A stretch of DNA of 64,000 nucleotides from Candidatus Heimdallarchaeota archaeon (GTDB lineage: Archaea > Asgardarchaeota > Heimdallarchaeia > Heimdallarchaeales > Heimdallarchaeaceae), in the NCBI GenBank assembly GCA_019057815.1, contig JAHLWR010000014.1:48690-112689 (forward strand). The letters run 5' to 3'. Shown here in pieces: positions 47,198 through 55,818 of the stretch. The notes under the pieces are model-generated. The model had not been told where the DNA came from. It did no database searches and saw nothing but the letters and a program-made list of their open reading frames with translations. Numbering within the stretch: position 1 is the stretch's first letter; each line of letters begins with the position of its first letter. The translations under genes were made by a program, and so were the position numbers.

Positions 47198-47386
47198 TTG
47201 AAATCCTCTTTAGAACAGGAAATCAATGATATCAAAAATCGATTAGAAGAGATTTTTACTATTTCTAATACTATCCTTCAATTGCTTATACCAGAGGAAG
47301 AAGCATTTTCTGATGAGAAATCTGCTATTAAAATTAAGGAAGATATAGTAACAGAAGAAGAGCTATTTAATGAGTTAACAAGTTGA
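47198..47386 (+). CDS. Small coiled-coil protein
   Basis: 62 residues from TTG 47198, almost fully helical with heptad-like leucine/isoleucine spacing (INDIKNRLEEIFTISNTILQLL) and an acidic tail. TATA-like TTTAATAAG near 47157 is about 40 nt upstream. No family recognised. Could be a small adaptor, possibly working with the zinc-ribbon peptide that follows. Confidence 0.5.
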   Translation: MKSSLEQEINDIKNRLEEIFTISNTILQLLIPEEEAFSDEKSAIKIKEDIVTEEELFNELTS

Positions 47387-47479
47387 CTTTTGAAATTTCA
47401 ATAAAATAATCAGCTTTGAAATTCATAATTTCTGATAACTAAGCTTTTAAGCTTATGTTTCTGGTTCCTAGGTGATTTT

Positions 47480-47644
47480 GTGAAAAAATGTCCAAAATGT
47501 TCCAAGTATATCAATGAAATGGGTAACAAAAAGTATTATTGTAAAGTATGTAATCTGTTATTCTATTTCATTTATCCCGGAACTCCCCCAACAGTATTTA
47601 GGATGAATAAGGAGCGCATGAAACGACCAGAATTCAAGGGTTGA
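47480..47644 (+). CDS. 54-residue zinc-ribbon peptide
   Basis: GTG 47480 to TGA 47644 encodes MKKCPKCSKYINEMGNKKYY and CKVCN..., then a short hydrophobic and basic tail (KERMKRPEFKG). The two CxxC knuckles 14 residues apart are a typical archaeal rubredoxin-like zinc ribbon. It is shorter than usual ORF cut-offs and easy to miss. Such proteins often bind nucleic acid or other proteins; the function is unknown. Confidence 0.65.
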   Translation: MKKCPKCSKYINEMGNKKYYCKVCNLLFYFIYPGTPPTVFRMNKERMKRPEFKG

Positions 47645-47711
47645 TTTCTTTTGGATATGAATAAAATTCCTCCTTTCAAGTAAATCTTTTAAGAAAGCAG
47701 TCATTTTTTCC

Positions 47712-48768
47712 CTATTGTAATTTCTTTGTCTTCTTTAAGATTATCCTTGTGAGTAATAAGGGAAATACTAATATTAGAAGAGTAAAAGCGAAGTCTAATT
47801 GATTTTCATCTGTAGAATATATAGTAGGTTCATCGAGAGGATAGAGATCAACCGAACTTGCAGAACCATCAATGGGATAAGAACCTATCTCTAACCAATC
47901 GGACCAGAAATTACCTCCAAGTGTTGCAGTATCATACCAATAGTTATCAGTACAATCATCATACGCTTGAGAAGAACCTCCTAAGTTATTATCTATGAAA
48001 GTATTATGGTGAATGATATTACTATCAGACCAAAGTAATAAGTATACTCCATAGCCTTCATTTTCTTGTAGCAGATTGTAAGAAAGGACACAAAAATTAG
48101 AAGACAAAAGATGGATGCCGTCATAACCATTGTTGTTGCAAGTATTGTTTGCTACAGTAGAACTATCAGAAGAGAAAATATAGATGCTATAGTTGTTATT
48201 GTTGCAAGTGTTGTTAGAAACAGTAGAACCGCCAGAATGGGAAAGATAGCTGCCTATATTGTTATTGTTGCACATGTTGTTTGCGACAGTAGAATTACCA
48301 GAAGAGGAAAGCCTGATGCCCCAGTTGTTATTGCTGCATGTGTTGTTGGCAACAGTAGAACTGTCAGAATATCGAAGATAGATACCATCCCAGATGTTAT
48401 TGGTGCAAGTATTGTTAGTGACAGTTACTGTGCTATCAGCTACATTCTCGATAAAAATACCATACTTTGCTGCGTCAACATAGCAGTTACGAACAATGAA
48501 ATATTTAGTTGTACTAGTGATATAAATACCCTTGTCATTAGTTGTTGTAATATTGTAACCATCAATAACATAAGGATCTTCAGCTGTTCCTGTTCCTAGA
48601 AAAACCCCAAAATCACTATCACTTGTTATTTCAATAGGATCGTGAGGAGTTATACTCTAAAGATGTAGATCTATTATTATTCTCTTCAGCGGTTATTTGT
48701 ACATTGATATTCAATGCGTAGATTGATAATGTCAGTATTAATAGAACTATTGTTGTTTTCTTTCTCAT
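47712..48768 (-). pseudogene. NosD-like beta-helix protein, disrupted by one frameshift
   Basis: A signal peptide begins at ATG 48768 (MRKKTTIVLLILTLSIYAL) and runs to EYNSSRSY before a stop near 48637. In the next frame the protein continues from PHDPIEITSDSDFGVFLGTG through PbH1 repeats (NNTCNNNNYSIYIFSSDSST) to the cap SQAYDDCTDNYWYD, GNFWSDW, YPIDGSAS and a C-terminal helix with KKTKK. This matches the intact NosD-like protein at 30506-32086. A one-base change near 48645-48660 broke it, or an assembly indel did. Confidence 0.8.
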
Positions 48769-48903
48769 TAAATCACACTAAATTGAACTCTCTATCTAAT
48801 ATACCTTGTTCAACGAATTCTTCCAATAAGATTCCTTACTAGAATAATTTTCGAGTTTATATTTTAATTAATGTACAAAAAATATGAAAAAACCTTTGAC
48901 CAA

Positions 48904-49392
48904 TCACCAATTGTCAAGATTCGTGGGTGGTCGGTTATGTGTGTCTAAGAATCTATTATATTTTTCTGCTACTCGATAAGCATCAATATGACACCAAATT
49001 TGCAAACCAGCTACAACTGGAATTAAAAACCAAGCAACTGGCCACCATAAAATAAATGCAAAAATAAAGAATATTGTTATTCCAAAAACTCCAAATAAGA
49101 AACCTATACCTCTTCCTACTTTTCCAGCATACATTTGACCTGAGCCTAAAAGAACAAATATCGATAGAACTACTGCAAGACCTGGACTTTTGCGTTGAGA
49201 ATATACAGGTGATGGTTGATAAACAATAGTTGATTGCTGATAAGGACCGCTATACTGTTGTTGAGGGGGTTGTTGAGGGGATTGTTGTTGTAAAGAGGTG
49301 TCAACTTTTTGCGTTCCTTCAACACTAGCTCCGCAATTCTCACAAAATTTGTCACTTTCTTTTAACTTGCTTCCGCAACTATTACAAAACAT
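48904..49392 (-). CDS. Zinc-ribbon membrane protein
   Basis: The start is set at ATG 49392 (MFCNSCGSKL), 162 residues; the upstream 18 codons to 49446 look like leader. A CxxC...CxxC zinc ribbon (2-25), a Gln/Pro-rich linker, then hydrophobic segments (about 70-90 and 92-135) with the TM2-like motif GSGQMYAGKVGRGIGFLF, and a soluble C-terminus. TM2-domain proteins are common in archaea and bacteria; the function is unknown. Similar in form to 21617-21985. Confidence 0.78.
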   Translation of the reverse strand: MFCNSCGSKLKESDKFCENCGASVEGTQKVDTSLQQQSPQQPPQQQYSGPYQQSTIVYQPSPVYSQRKSPGLAVVLSIFVLLGSGQMYAGKVGRGIGFLFGVFGITIFFIFAFILWWPVAWFLIPVVAGLQIWCHIDAYRVAEKYNRFLDTHNRPPTNLDNW

Positions 49393-49470
49393 TGTACACC
49401 TTTTTTCTTTTTGCATAATAAATATCATAAACATATTATTAAACATATCTTATTTTTTTTTTTTTGGTAT

Positions 49471-49516
49471 AAAATCGATGTGAATATACAAAAAAAAGAT
49501 TCACCTATTGTAAGAT
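49471..49516 (+). repeat. Repeat family R, partial copy 1
   Basis: Core GTGAATATACAAAAAAAAGA then TTCACCTATTGTAAGAT, shared with the longer copies at 49888 and 50843. Located in the short gap downstream of the minus-strand ywbE-type gene. Confidence 0.6.
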
Positions 49517-49556
49517 CTATTCTCAATATCATCTATTTTGTATCCCAATCTATCAA

Positions 49557-49751
49557 TTATCCTAGTATTGATTTAACTCTGCCCACTTTCCCATTTTCCA
49601 GTCTCACCTTGATTCCGTGAGGATGGCTACCCGAGTTGGTGAGAATAGTTTTTACCACACCTGTTGTCAAGTCTCCGGTTCTTTGATTATGTTTCTCCAA
49701 TATTGATACATTTGCACCGATGTGAATGTTTTTTCTAGTTCTTGAGGGCAT
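49557..49751 (-). CDS. ywbE: YwbE-family protein (DUF2196)
   Basis: 64 residues matching the whole family: RKNIHIGANVSILEKHNQRT, GDLTTGVVKTILTNSGSHPH, GIKVRLENGKVGRVKSIL. YwbE proteins are small beta-barrel (KOW/SH3-like) proteins of unknown function, perhaps RNA-binding. Full length. Flanked downstream by a copy of repeat family R. Confidence 0.93.
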   Translation of the reverse strand: MPSRTRKNIHIGANVSILEKHNQRTGDLTTGVVKTILTNSGSHPHGIKVRLENGKVGRVKSILG

Positions 49752-49887
49752 AATTGTATCTTCTTGTACTCTTTTTAATCTTTAATATTCTTAGCAGAAA
49801 AAATTGTGTAAAATTGAGTATATGAGTTTATAAAATGCAAGAGCACCAAGGTAAAACCATATCTATCATAAAAATATTGTTAAAATA

Positions 49888-49985
49888 TCTTTATCGTTTT
49901 CGTTATGAAAATCGCTGGGAATATAAAAAAAAAGACTCACCTATTGTGAGATTTTTTTATCTATATCAAAGATCTTTGTAATTTC
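49888..49985 (+). repeat. Repeat family R, copy 2 (left of MntA-HepT)
   Basis: TCTTTATCGTTTTCGTTATG through CTCACCTATTGTGAGATTTT to AGATCTTTGTAATTT. About 97 nt, close match in order and sequence to 50843-50939. Contains a short stem-loop CTCAC-CTATT-GTGAG followed by a T-run. The two long copies flank the toxin-antitoxin genes as direct repeats. Confidence 0.75.
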
Positions 49986-50118
49986 AAGGCTTAAGCTAAC
50001 GACAACCACACAGTAAAATATACTAGTAATGTGAGAGAAGGAGTTCTATATTTATCATTCTGAACTGAAATTGTCCGAATATTTGAAAGTCTTTTTATAT
50101 CATAATGCTTTGAAAATA

Positions 50119-50445
50119 ATGAGAAGGATGACAACCATCAGGACAACAGAAAATGAGCAAGTATCTTTCTTCTTGAAGATTTTGAGAAATCATTTTCAGG
50201 AAATAACTGATTTGTACAAAGTCAATTATTTGGGTATTTTTGGTTCATATATTCGAAATGAACAAAAAAATCACAGTGATCTTGATGTGTTGGTCGCTTT
50301 TAATAAACCTCCAAGTCTGTTTCAATATATTCGTTTAGAAAGCTATCTGAGTGAATTATTACAAGTCAAAGTCGATTTAGTTATGAAAGAAGCTCTAAAA
50401 CCCGCTATAGGAAAACAAATTCTCAAGGAGGTTGTGGAAGTATGA
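50119..50445 (+). CDS. mntA: MntA-type nucleotidyltransferase antitoxin
   Basis: 108 residues from ATG 50119 (ATG 50128 also possible); the TTG at 50071 would start before the TATA-like TTTTTATAT (50092-50100), so it is rejected. The catalytic motif is GS-x10-DxD: GSYIRNEQKNHSDLDVLVAF. MntA antitoxins add AMP groups to a tyrosine of HepT and so block it. The stop overlaps the start of hepT (ATGA). Flanked by direct repeats. Confidence 0.88.
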   Translation: MRRMTTIRTTENEQVSFFLKILRNHFQEITDLYKVNYLGIFGSYIRNEQKNHSDLDVLVAFNKPPSLFQYIRLESYLSELLQVKVDLVMKEALKPAIGKQILKEVVEV

Positions 50446-50804
50446 ACATAAAACGACATTATATTGATTTTTTTAATGATATACTAGAATCTATTAAAAA
50501 AATTGAACAGTTTACAAAAGGGATGAATTATAATCAATTTGCAACTGACGATAAAACTTCATATGCGGTTATTAGAGCACTGGAAATCATAGGTGAAGCA
50601 GCAAAAGAAATACCTGAGAAGATAAAAGAAGAAAATCAAGAACTGCCTTGGAAAGAAATGGCTGGAATGAGAGATAAATTAATTCATGTGTATTTCGGAG
50701 TTAATCTAGAAGTTGTATGGGAAACCATAGAAGAAGATATACCAAAACTAAAGCCAATAATAGCACAGATTATTAAGGAAATGGATAAAAATCAGCTGGA
50801 ATAG
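50442..50804 (+). CDS. hepT: HepT-type HEPN ribonuclease toxin
   Basis: 120 residues, all-helical HEPN domain. The active site RX4HXY is intact: R77 and H82 and Y84 in RDKLIHVYFG; Y84 is the tyrosine modified by MntA in known systems. ALEIIGEAAKEIPE is the conserved family helix. Overlaps mntA by 4 nt. Confidence 0.9.
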   Translation: MNIKRHYIDFFNDILESIKKIEQFTKGMNYNQFATDDKTSYAVIRALEIIGEAAKEIPEKIKEENQELPWKEMAGMRDKLIHVYFGVNLEVVWETIEEDIPKLKPIIAQIIKEMDKNQLE

Positions 50805-50842
50805 TAACTTTTTCTTTTTGTAAAATAAATATCACAAACAGA

Positions 50843-50939
50843 TCTTTATCGTTTTCGTTATGAAAATCGCTGTGAATATACAAAAAAAGAATCACCTATT
50901 GTGAGATTGACTATCTATATCAAAGCTCTTAGTAATTTT
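50843..50939 (+). repeat. Repeat family R, copy 3 (right of MntA-HepT)
   Basis: Matches 49888-49985 in direct orientation. Its right half runs into the 3' end of the minus-strand gene 50892-51620, so the repeat encodes the last residues (ITKSFDIDSQSHNR) of that protein; the same segment of copy 2 still reads ITKIFDIDKKISQ. Confidence 0.75.
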
Positions 50940-51620
50940 ATCTTTACTTCTTGTGAAATACCTTTTCTTAGCGAGATAAAGGAGAACGATATTAAATAGA
51001 GCATAATTAATAGAAGGAATCAAATATCCCCAAACAGGAATGGCGATAACATAGCAGAAAAAACTAACCATAGCTAAAAACAATAGCTCTGTATGCTTAG
51101 CTGTGGCTGTAACGAAAAGTAAAGTGATATCTCCAAAATCTGGTAACGCGAAGAGAATAAAGCTAATCTTGAGATAAATAATTAACCATTCACCTGGAGG
51201 GAAATTAATGAATTCAAAATAAATTCTGAAAGATTCGTGAAATTGGATCAGAAGAAGAACAACGACTAAATTTAAGAGAGGAGCAAAACCGATCAAAAAA
51301 GCGTGCCAGGGGTTCTTCAAATCGCCAGATAAACTCATTGAACTCATATCATCCAAAGTGAAACTCATGTGAAAATTAACACGGACATCGTAACCAAGAA
51401 ACCTGATTGCTAGAGCATGGAAAAAAGTGTGCATGAACGACCCTGGAAGAAAAATCCATTTAAGATACTTCTTCAAGCCTTTAAGCAACCACTCAGAAAT
51501 AATCTCAAATAACAGTTTAAGGACAAAAACTAGCAAAATAACTAAAAAAGTTACCTTAACTACACCAGTAAAGATGCCTTCTATCTGGTAGAGAAGCTCA
51601 CTTATCCCAGATCCTGTCAC
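50892..51620 (-). CDS. M50-like membrane protein with degenerate metalloprotease site
   Basis: 242 residues from GTG 51620, about five or six hydrophobic helices. In a helix near 58-75 it reads PGSFMHTFFHALAIRFLGYDV, shaped like the HExxHA helix of membrane metalloproteases (site-2 type) but with Thr replacing the catalytic Glu (H64-T65-x2-H68). A PLLNLV stretch and a later LPDFGDI could be the other M50-like positions. Probably an inactive relative acting as a binding or scaffold protein. Its C-terminal tail lies in repeat copy 3. Confidence 0.6.
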   Translation of the reverse strand: MTGSGISELLYQIEGIFTGVVKVTFLVILLVFVLKLLFEIISEWLLKGLKKYLKWIFLPGSFMHTFFHALAIRFLGYDVRVNFHMSFTLDDMSSMSLSGDLKNPWHAFLIGFAPLLNLVVVLLLIQFHESFRIYFEFINFPPGEWLIIYLKISFILFALPDFGDITLLFVTATAKHTELLFLAMVSFFCYVIAIPVWGYLIPSINYALFNIVLLYLAKKRYFTRSKDKITKSFDIDSQSHNR

Positions 51621-51695
51621 AATATTTCAATCTCCTATCTTCCTTGTACATTTCCAAACCCATAATTCTATTCATTTAATTGTCTCTCTATTTTA

Positions 51696-52514
51696 TTAGT
51701 TTAAATGATTCTTTCTAAGCATACTCCTGAAACGATAGACTTTACGTTTAATGTAGCCTATATCAATATTATAGTGGTGTTCCAAGTACATCCAGATAAC
51801 TTTCATTAATCCCCTCTCTTTTTTACAATAGAAAGGAATTAAAGTTGCTAGGATAACAATTGCGCAATCATCGATGTTAATCTTAGGAACAATCTGTGAT
51901 TCGATAAGCTTAAGACTTTCTTCTCGGACTCTGATCCAAAGATTTTCTAGTTGGGGAAAGGCTTGCTCTAGTCCACAGATAGCTTGATTAACTTTAGAAA
52001 TAAGTAAAGGAGAATAGATCATCTTACGCTTTCTTTGAATAAAACCAGCAGCTAGAAGATCATTTTGAACCTTCTTCATAGCGAAAAAACTGAAAGTTTT
52101 AGTCTTACCTCGTTGATAATCTAAGTTCTTACTAATAAGGTCAATATGCTTGGGTGAAAGCTTAGAACCAACTAAGGACAACCTATAATCCAATAAAGCT
52201 AAAAAGTGATTAGCTACATGAAGTCTGGTAAAATATCTGCTGTCACCATAATCTTCGAGAAATTTAGGAACAAGCCTCTGAAAATGAATAGTAACCTCAG
52301 TGATAATTTTAAGAGGAAAATACTCTATCAGCTGATTGCCAATATGATTAGTAAAAGTCATAATCCTATTGATTCTCTCGTCTTCAGGATTGCTGAAATA
52401 AGATTTAACTAAACTTTGCTTCCGAATACCAGAAGAAAGAATCTGAGATAGGTCAGCAGAACTGATGTACCCGCCTAACTGACCTACCTTAAATTCCGAT
52501 GCTACCACGCTCAT
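51696..52514 (-). CDS. Hypothetical protein
   Basis: 272 residues, helical, rather basic, no recognised domain. The C-terminal part (NIDDCAIVILATLIPFYCKK.. then HYNIDIGYIKRKVYRFRSML) resembles the last helices of a DNA-binding or cyclin-like fold, only as a guess. No transmembrane segment. Starts at ATG 52514 with a long T-rich leader upstream. Confidence 0.6.
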   Translation of the reverse strand: MSVVASEFKVGQLGGYISSADLSQILSSGIRKQSLVKSYFSNPEDERINRIMTFTNHIGNQLIEYFPLKIITEVTIHFQRLVPKFLEDYGDSRYFTRLHVANHFLALLDYRLSLVGSKLSPKHIDLISKNLDYQRGKTKTFSFFAMKKVQNDLLAAGFIQRKRKMIYSPLLISKVNQAICGLEQAFPQLENLWIRVREESLKLIESQIVPKINIDDCAIVILATLIPFYCKKERGLMKVIWMYLEHHYNIDIGYIKRKVYRFRSMLRKNHLN

Positions 52515-52888
52515 TTTTGTGTGACCTTGCCATGTCTTAGGAGAACGAATTCTCCCATTGAAAAATTGTCGCTGCCTTTTATATACCTAGCGTACCACGT
52601 TGCAGTTAGATTGCAGTTTTTGTTTTTTTGTCTGCTTTTTTTCGTGGGGTTTATATAGTAAAATATTTTTTCCTCCCCTTTTTTTCAGAAAAGTGTCAAT
52701 ACCTTGATATTTACTTCTAAGTGCTTAGATTGCTTTCTTCCACACTTTTTAAACGTATCATATAGTATACTCCTTGTTTTTAAGTACTTACACAGTTCTT
52801 ATCTCAGTTCTAATAGCATTTTTAGTACTACAGATTCAATAATTTGAATATTCAACCTAGATTGCCTAATTAGTACACAATGGATTTC
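52515..52888. other. Intergenic region, no gene seen
   Basis: AT-rich, with T-runs and no frame of interest. It must hold the promoter of the minus-strand gene that starts at 52514 and the 3' flank of the membrane-protein gene beyond. Confidence 0.4.
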
Positions 52889-54586
52889 TTATGAAATTAC
52901 TATTGTTTTCATCAAATTGGTTTGAACTAGGAAATACTCAGGGTCAGCATTGAGGTTAGAATGAGTTAGTACAAAATTAATTGTTGAATCTACAATAAAT
53001 GAAGTGTTGAGAAAACCTCTAATTTGATAATTACCCGATTTATAGAGTACAAAGATGCTACCTTGTGTTGTATTCAAGATTCTGTATTCCAATTGTGGTT
53101 CTTCTGCAATGATTTCAATATGACTAAAATATCTAAATGAGTCAAATAACAAATTATTGTCACTATCAATAACTATAGAATCGACTATAATGATATCCCC
53201 ACGCATAAAATCAGGAACATTGTGATGTATATATTGGAAATTAATTTCCATTACAAAAGTAGAATTTTCATATAATTCTACTTCTTTAATCGTTATTGAC
53301 GAATTACTAGACATATTCATACCAAAAGCATCATCAATTTCAAAATTGTTTATATTCCAACCATCACAAACAGCTTCTCCCTGGATGATCAAATTACCAG
53401 GGAGCCCTAGAATTAAAGTTATTAGAATAATGGAGATTGCTTGTTCTATTTTTATCTTTTTGTTATAATTAATTGGAACGATTTTATCTACTTCTTTAAC
53501 AATCTTATCCTCTTCTTCAGTCTTATCAGTTTTTTTTCTCATTTTTAGTTTATATATTAGAAATAGTATACTTGAAGATATTATTAACGGAATTATAAAT
53601 AACAAAAGGACCAGAATAAAACCTGCTAGAATTTCGCTTGAAATTGCAGAAAAGTCCAAATTGAAAGTTAATTCTAGAGTGTAGAAGAAGTTTAAATAGT
53701 AAAATAACTCATCGTTCCAGAAAGATATAGAAAACAAGGTTATAGCTATAAAAAATATACTAGCTATCGAAAGTGCAAGAATTTTTATTTTTCGTGATTT
53801 TGAAATTACAGGTTCCTTGATCTTGCTTTGTAGCTTTGAAAGTATTAAGAAAATCACACTTGTTGCAAGAATATAAGTTAAGTAAACACCCAAAAGATTA
53901 AATTTTCCAGTAATAGGTAAAGTTAAAAGAAAAGCACAACCGAACATTCCAACTAGGCTAAAAGTATAAATCCCGTAGAATGGAATAACTGCAATTATTT
54001 GCTCCACTAGTTCTTCTTTACTATTTAACCTCTTATGTTCTCTTGAACTCCTTGTTTTTTTCGAAGAAGCAATTAAGATCACCCCTTTTAGAAACAGCAA
54101 TAAAGGAGTAAGAAATATTAAGAACAAGAAAAGAACATTCACATTACTTGAATAACTATTTGCTCCACCAAGAAGCATTACAGCTGCCCCTCCACCATGA
54201 GACGAGTATCGTATGTGAGCCATTAATCTTACCAGCTCATCTATATGATATACAGCGAAAAAAACACTAAATAATCCCACTTTTTTTGGGTAGAGTCTAG
54301 AAAGAAGGAAACCAGTTAGTACAAGAATTGCACTTAATATATAAATAGCTAAATCGTTTTTTTCATCTGAGATATATGCGTCCATCTCGACCAAGCTATA
54401 CTCTATTGTTCCGTTAGCTGAAGATATATCTAGAGTTTGAATCGTTTGATCATATAGAGTTAACTTTGATATTCTTATAGTAGCAATAAGTATAAAACCA
54501 ACAATTATCAAAACAGAGAAGATTAAAACAATATAATCCCAGTATTTCTTCCTGGAGATGAAAAAATTCAATCTTGTTCTCCTCAT
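52889..54586 (-). CDS. Multi-pass membrane protein with beta-rich C-terminal domain
   Basis: 565 residues from ATG 54586. About nine hydrophobic helices (from YIVLIFSVLIIVGFILIATI to SISIILITLILGLPGNLII), with a long charged loop (KKTDKTEEEDKIVKEVDK) before the last. The C-terminal 150 residues (from about 410) are beta-rich, glycosylation-sequon-rich and predicted outside. No family recognised. Placed alone between unrelated genes. Confidence 0.7.
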   Translation of the reverse strand: MRRTRLNFFISRKKYWDYIVLIFSVLIIVGFILIATIRISKLTLYDQTIQTLDISSANGTIEYSLVEMDAYISDEKNDLAIYILSAILVLTGFLLSRLYPKKVGLFSVFFAVYHIDELVRLMAHIRYSSHGGGAAVMLLGGANSYSSNVNVLFLFLIFLTPLLLFLKGVILIASSKKTRSSREHKRLNSKEELVEQIIAVIPFYGIYTFSLVGMFGCAFLLTLPITGKFNLLGVYLTYILATSVIFLILSKLQSKIKEPVISKSRKIKILALSIASIFFIAITLFSISFWNDELFYYLNFFYTLELTFNLDFSAISSEILAGFILVLLLFIIPLIISSSILFLIYKLKMRKKTDKTEEEDKIVKEVDKIVPINYNKKIKIEQAISIILITLILGLPGNLIIQGEAVCDGWNINNFEIDDAFGMNMSSNSSITIKEVELYENSTFVMEINFQYIHHNVPDFMRGDIIIVDSIVIDSDNNLLFDSFRYFSHIEIIAEEPQLEYRILNTTQGSIFVLYKSGNYQIRGFLNTSFIVDSTINFVLTHSNLNADPEYFLVQTNLMKTIVIS

Positions 54587-54791
54587 TCTTGATTAGATAT
54601 TATATGTACAAACTAGCTTTTAAAAACTCTTTTTAATATAACCACAGTACAACACTTAGGAAACCTTTTGTAATTACATGATTTTTGTCGAAAGAGTTTT
54701 ATTATCGGAAAATCAAGTATGTACTAGACCAATATTTGTCAACATTCATATACTAAGGTAAACGTACTAGTTCTTTAGGTAGTGATGATCC

Positions 54792-55451
54792 ATGGATTTC
54801 CGAGAATCTAACTCTTCTATTACTCCAGACTGCGTTAGCTCTGATTTCTCTGTTGATCTTACTGTCGATGATCGCGATTCTACCATTCTTGAACTCTATT
54901 CTCAAGGTTACTCTACCTATCAAATTGCCTCAAAATTAACTATCAATCGTCACACAGTTAGCAAGGTTTTGCGTGATAATGATATCAAGACTCGTAGAAC
55001 AAAAGACTATTTCAAGCCTGCACATGATGAGATAGTTAATCTTTTTACTCGGAAGGGTTTGTCCAAGCACGAAATTGCTAAAAAGATGGATTGTACTTAT
55101 TATACTGTTCGAAAGGTTCTAGAAGACAGGGGAGTTATTTTTAATAAGAAGGACCGCGAAACTTTAGCTATAGCCAAATATATCCAAATGAAAAATCAAG
55201 GTCTGATGAATATTGATATAGCTAATTTTCTTGAAATGACCACCAAGCAACTCAACAGGTTAGTACGCAATTCAGGTTTCAACATTCAAGTCATCAGGTT
55301 AAGGACAAAGAAGTTCACTAACTTGATTGACATAATCAAATTAAGACTAGAAGGATGCACACTTACAGAGATTTCAATTAAATTCAGAATGAACATAGTT
55401 GAGATTAAGGATATTCTATACCATTTTGGTCTATCAAAAAATAAAAGTTAG
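54792..55451 (+). CDS. Protein of four tandem helix-turn-helix repeats
   Basis: 219 residues made of four copies of a roughly 42-45-residue unit: ILELYSQGYSTYQIASKLTI, IVNLFTRKGLSKHEIAKKMD, IQMKNQGLMNIDIANFLEMT and IKLRLEGCTLTEISIKFRMN, each followed by a recognition-like helix (TVSKVL, TVRKVL, LNRLV, IKDIL). This resembles HTH arrays of resolvase- or transposase-type HTH folds. It would bind a long DNA site. No catalytic domain follows. The ABC gene cluster downstream is on the same strand, but a decayed gene lies between. Confidence 0.8.
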   Translation: MDFRESNSSITPDCVSSDFSVDLTVDDRDSTILELYSQGYSTYQIASKLTINRHTVSKVLRDNDIKTRRTKDYFKPAHDEIVNLFTRKGLSKHEIAKKMDCTYYTVRKVLEDRGVIFNKKDRETLAIAKYIQMKNQGLMNIDIANFLEMTTKQLNRLVRNSGFNIQVIRLRTKKFTNLIDIIKLRLEGCTLTEISIKFRMNIVEIKDILYHFGLSKNKS

Positions 55452-55542
55452 AACAGATTTAAAGGATTCAGTTTTTCAATGACTAATCAAAAAAAGAATG
55501 TTAAAGAATCTTCTCCTCTTTAAGTCGTTCTAGAACAGCTAT

Positions 55543-55773
55543 TTAAAAGATCTCGAGAATCATGTCTTTCATTTTATCATAGTCGAGGGTTACTAAGCCT
55601 GTCATTTTAATTTGTTCAAAATCAGCATAAAGAGGAGATGATTTAATTCCATCAATCAACTTAAGTAAACGCTTACTAGCAAGATAAGACTGTCCTCGTA
55701 GTACGTAAGAGCAGATGAATGATTCTCCAAAAGGTTCCAGAAGGCTCTTTATCTTTCTGTCTTTTTTAATAAT
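55543..55773 (-). pseudogene. C-terminal relic of a longin-like domain protein
   Basis: The minus strand reads LLEPFGESFICSYVLRGQSY, LASKRLLKLIDGIKSSPLYA then ...MKDMILEIF before a stop. This aligns with the end of the TPR/longin-like proteins (IESMFICYVFKGGSYAASSK, LERFIKEINNSPILDYL, VETMIENIF). A TAA stands just before it and there is no start, so it is the leftover 3' end of a lost paralogue. Confidence 0.75.
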
Positions 55774-55818
55774 TTATTTAGATAGCTTTAATTAGAGTCT
55801 TCTATGAATTAGATTGTC

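Noticed and set aside
48111..48599. 162-codon open frame on the + strand
   Set aside because: It is the antisense of the NosD-like repeats at 47712-48768; the repeat-rich composition keeps several frames open. The minus strand is clearly the coding one.
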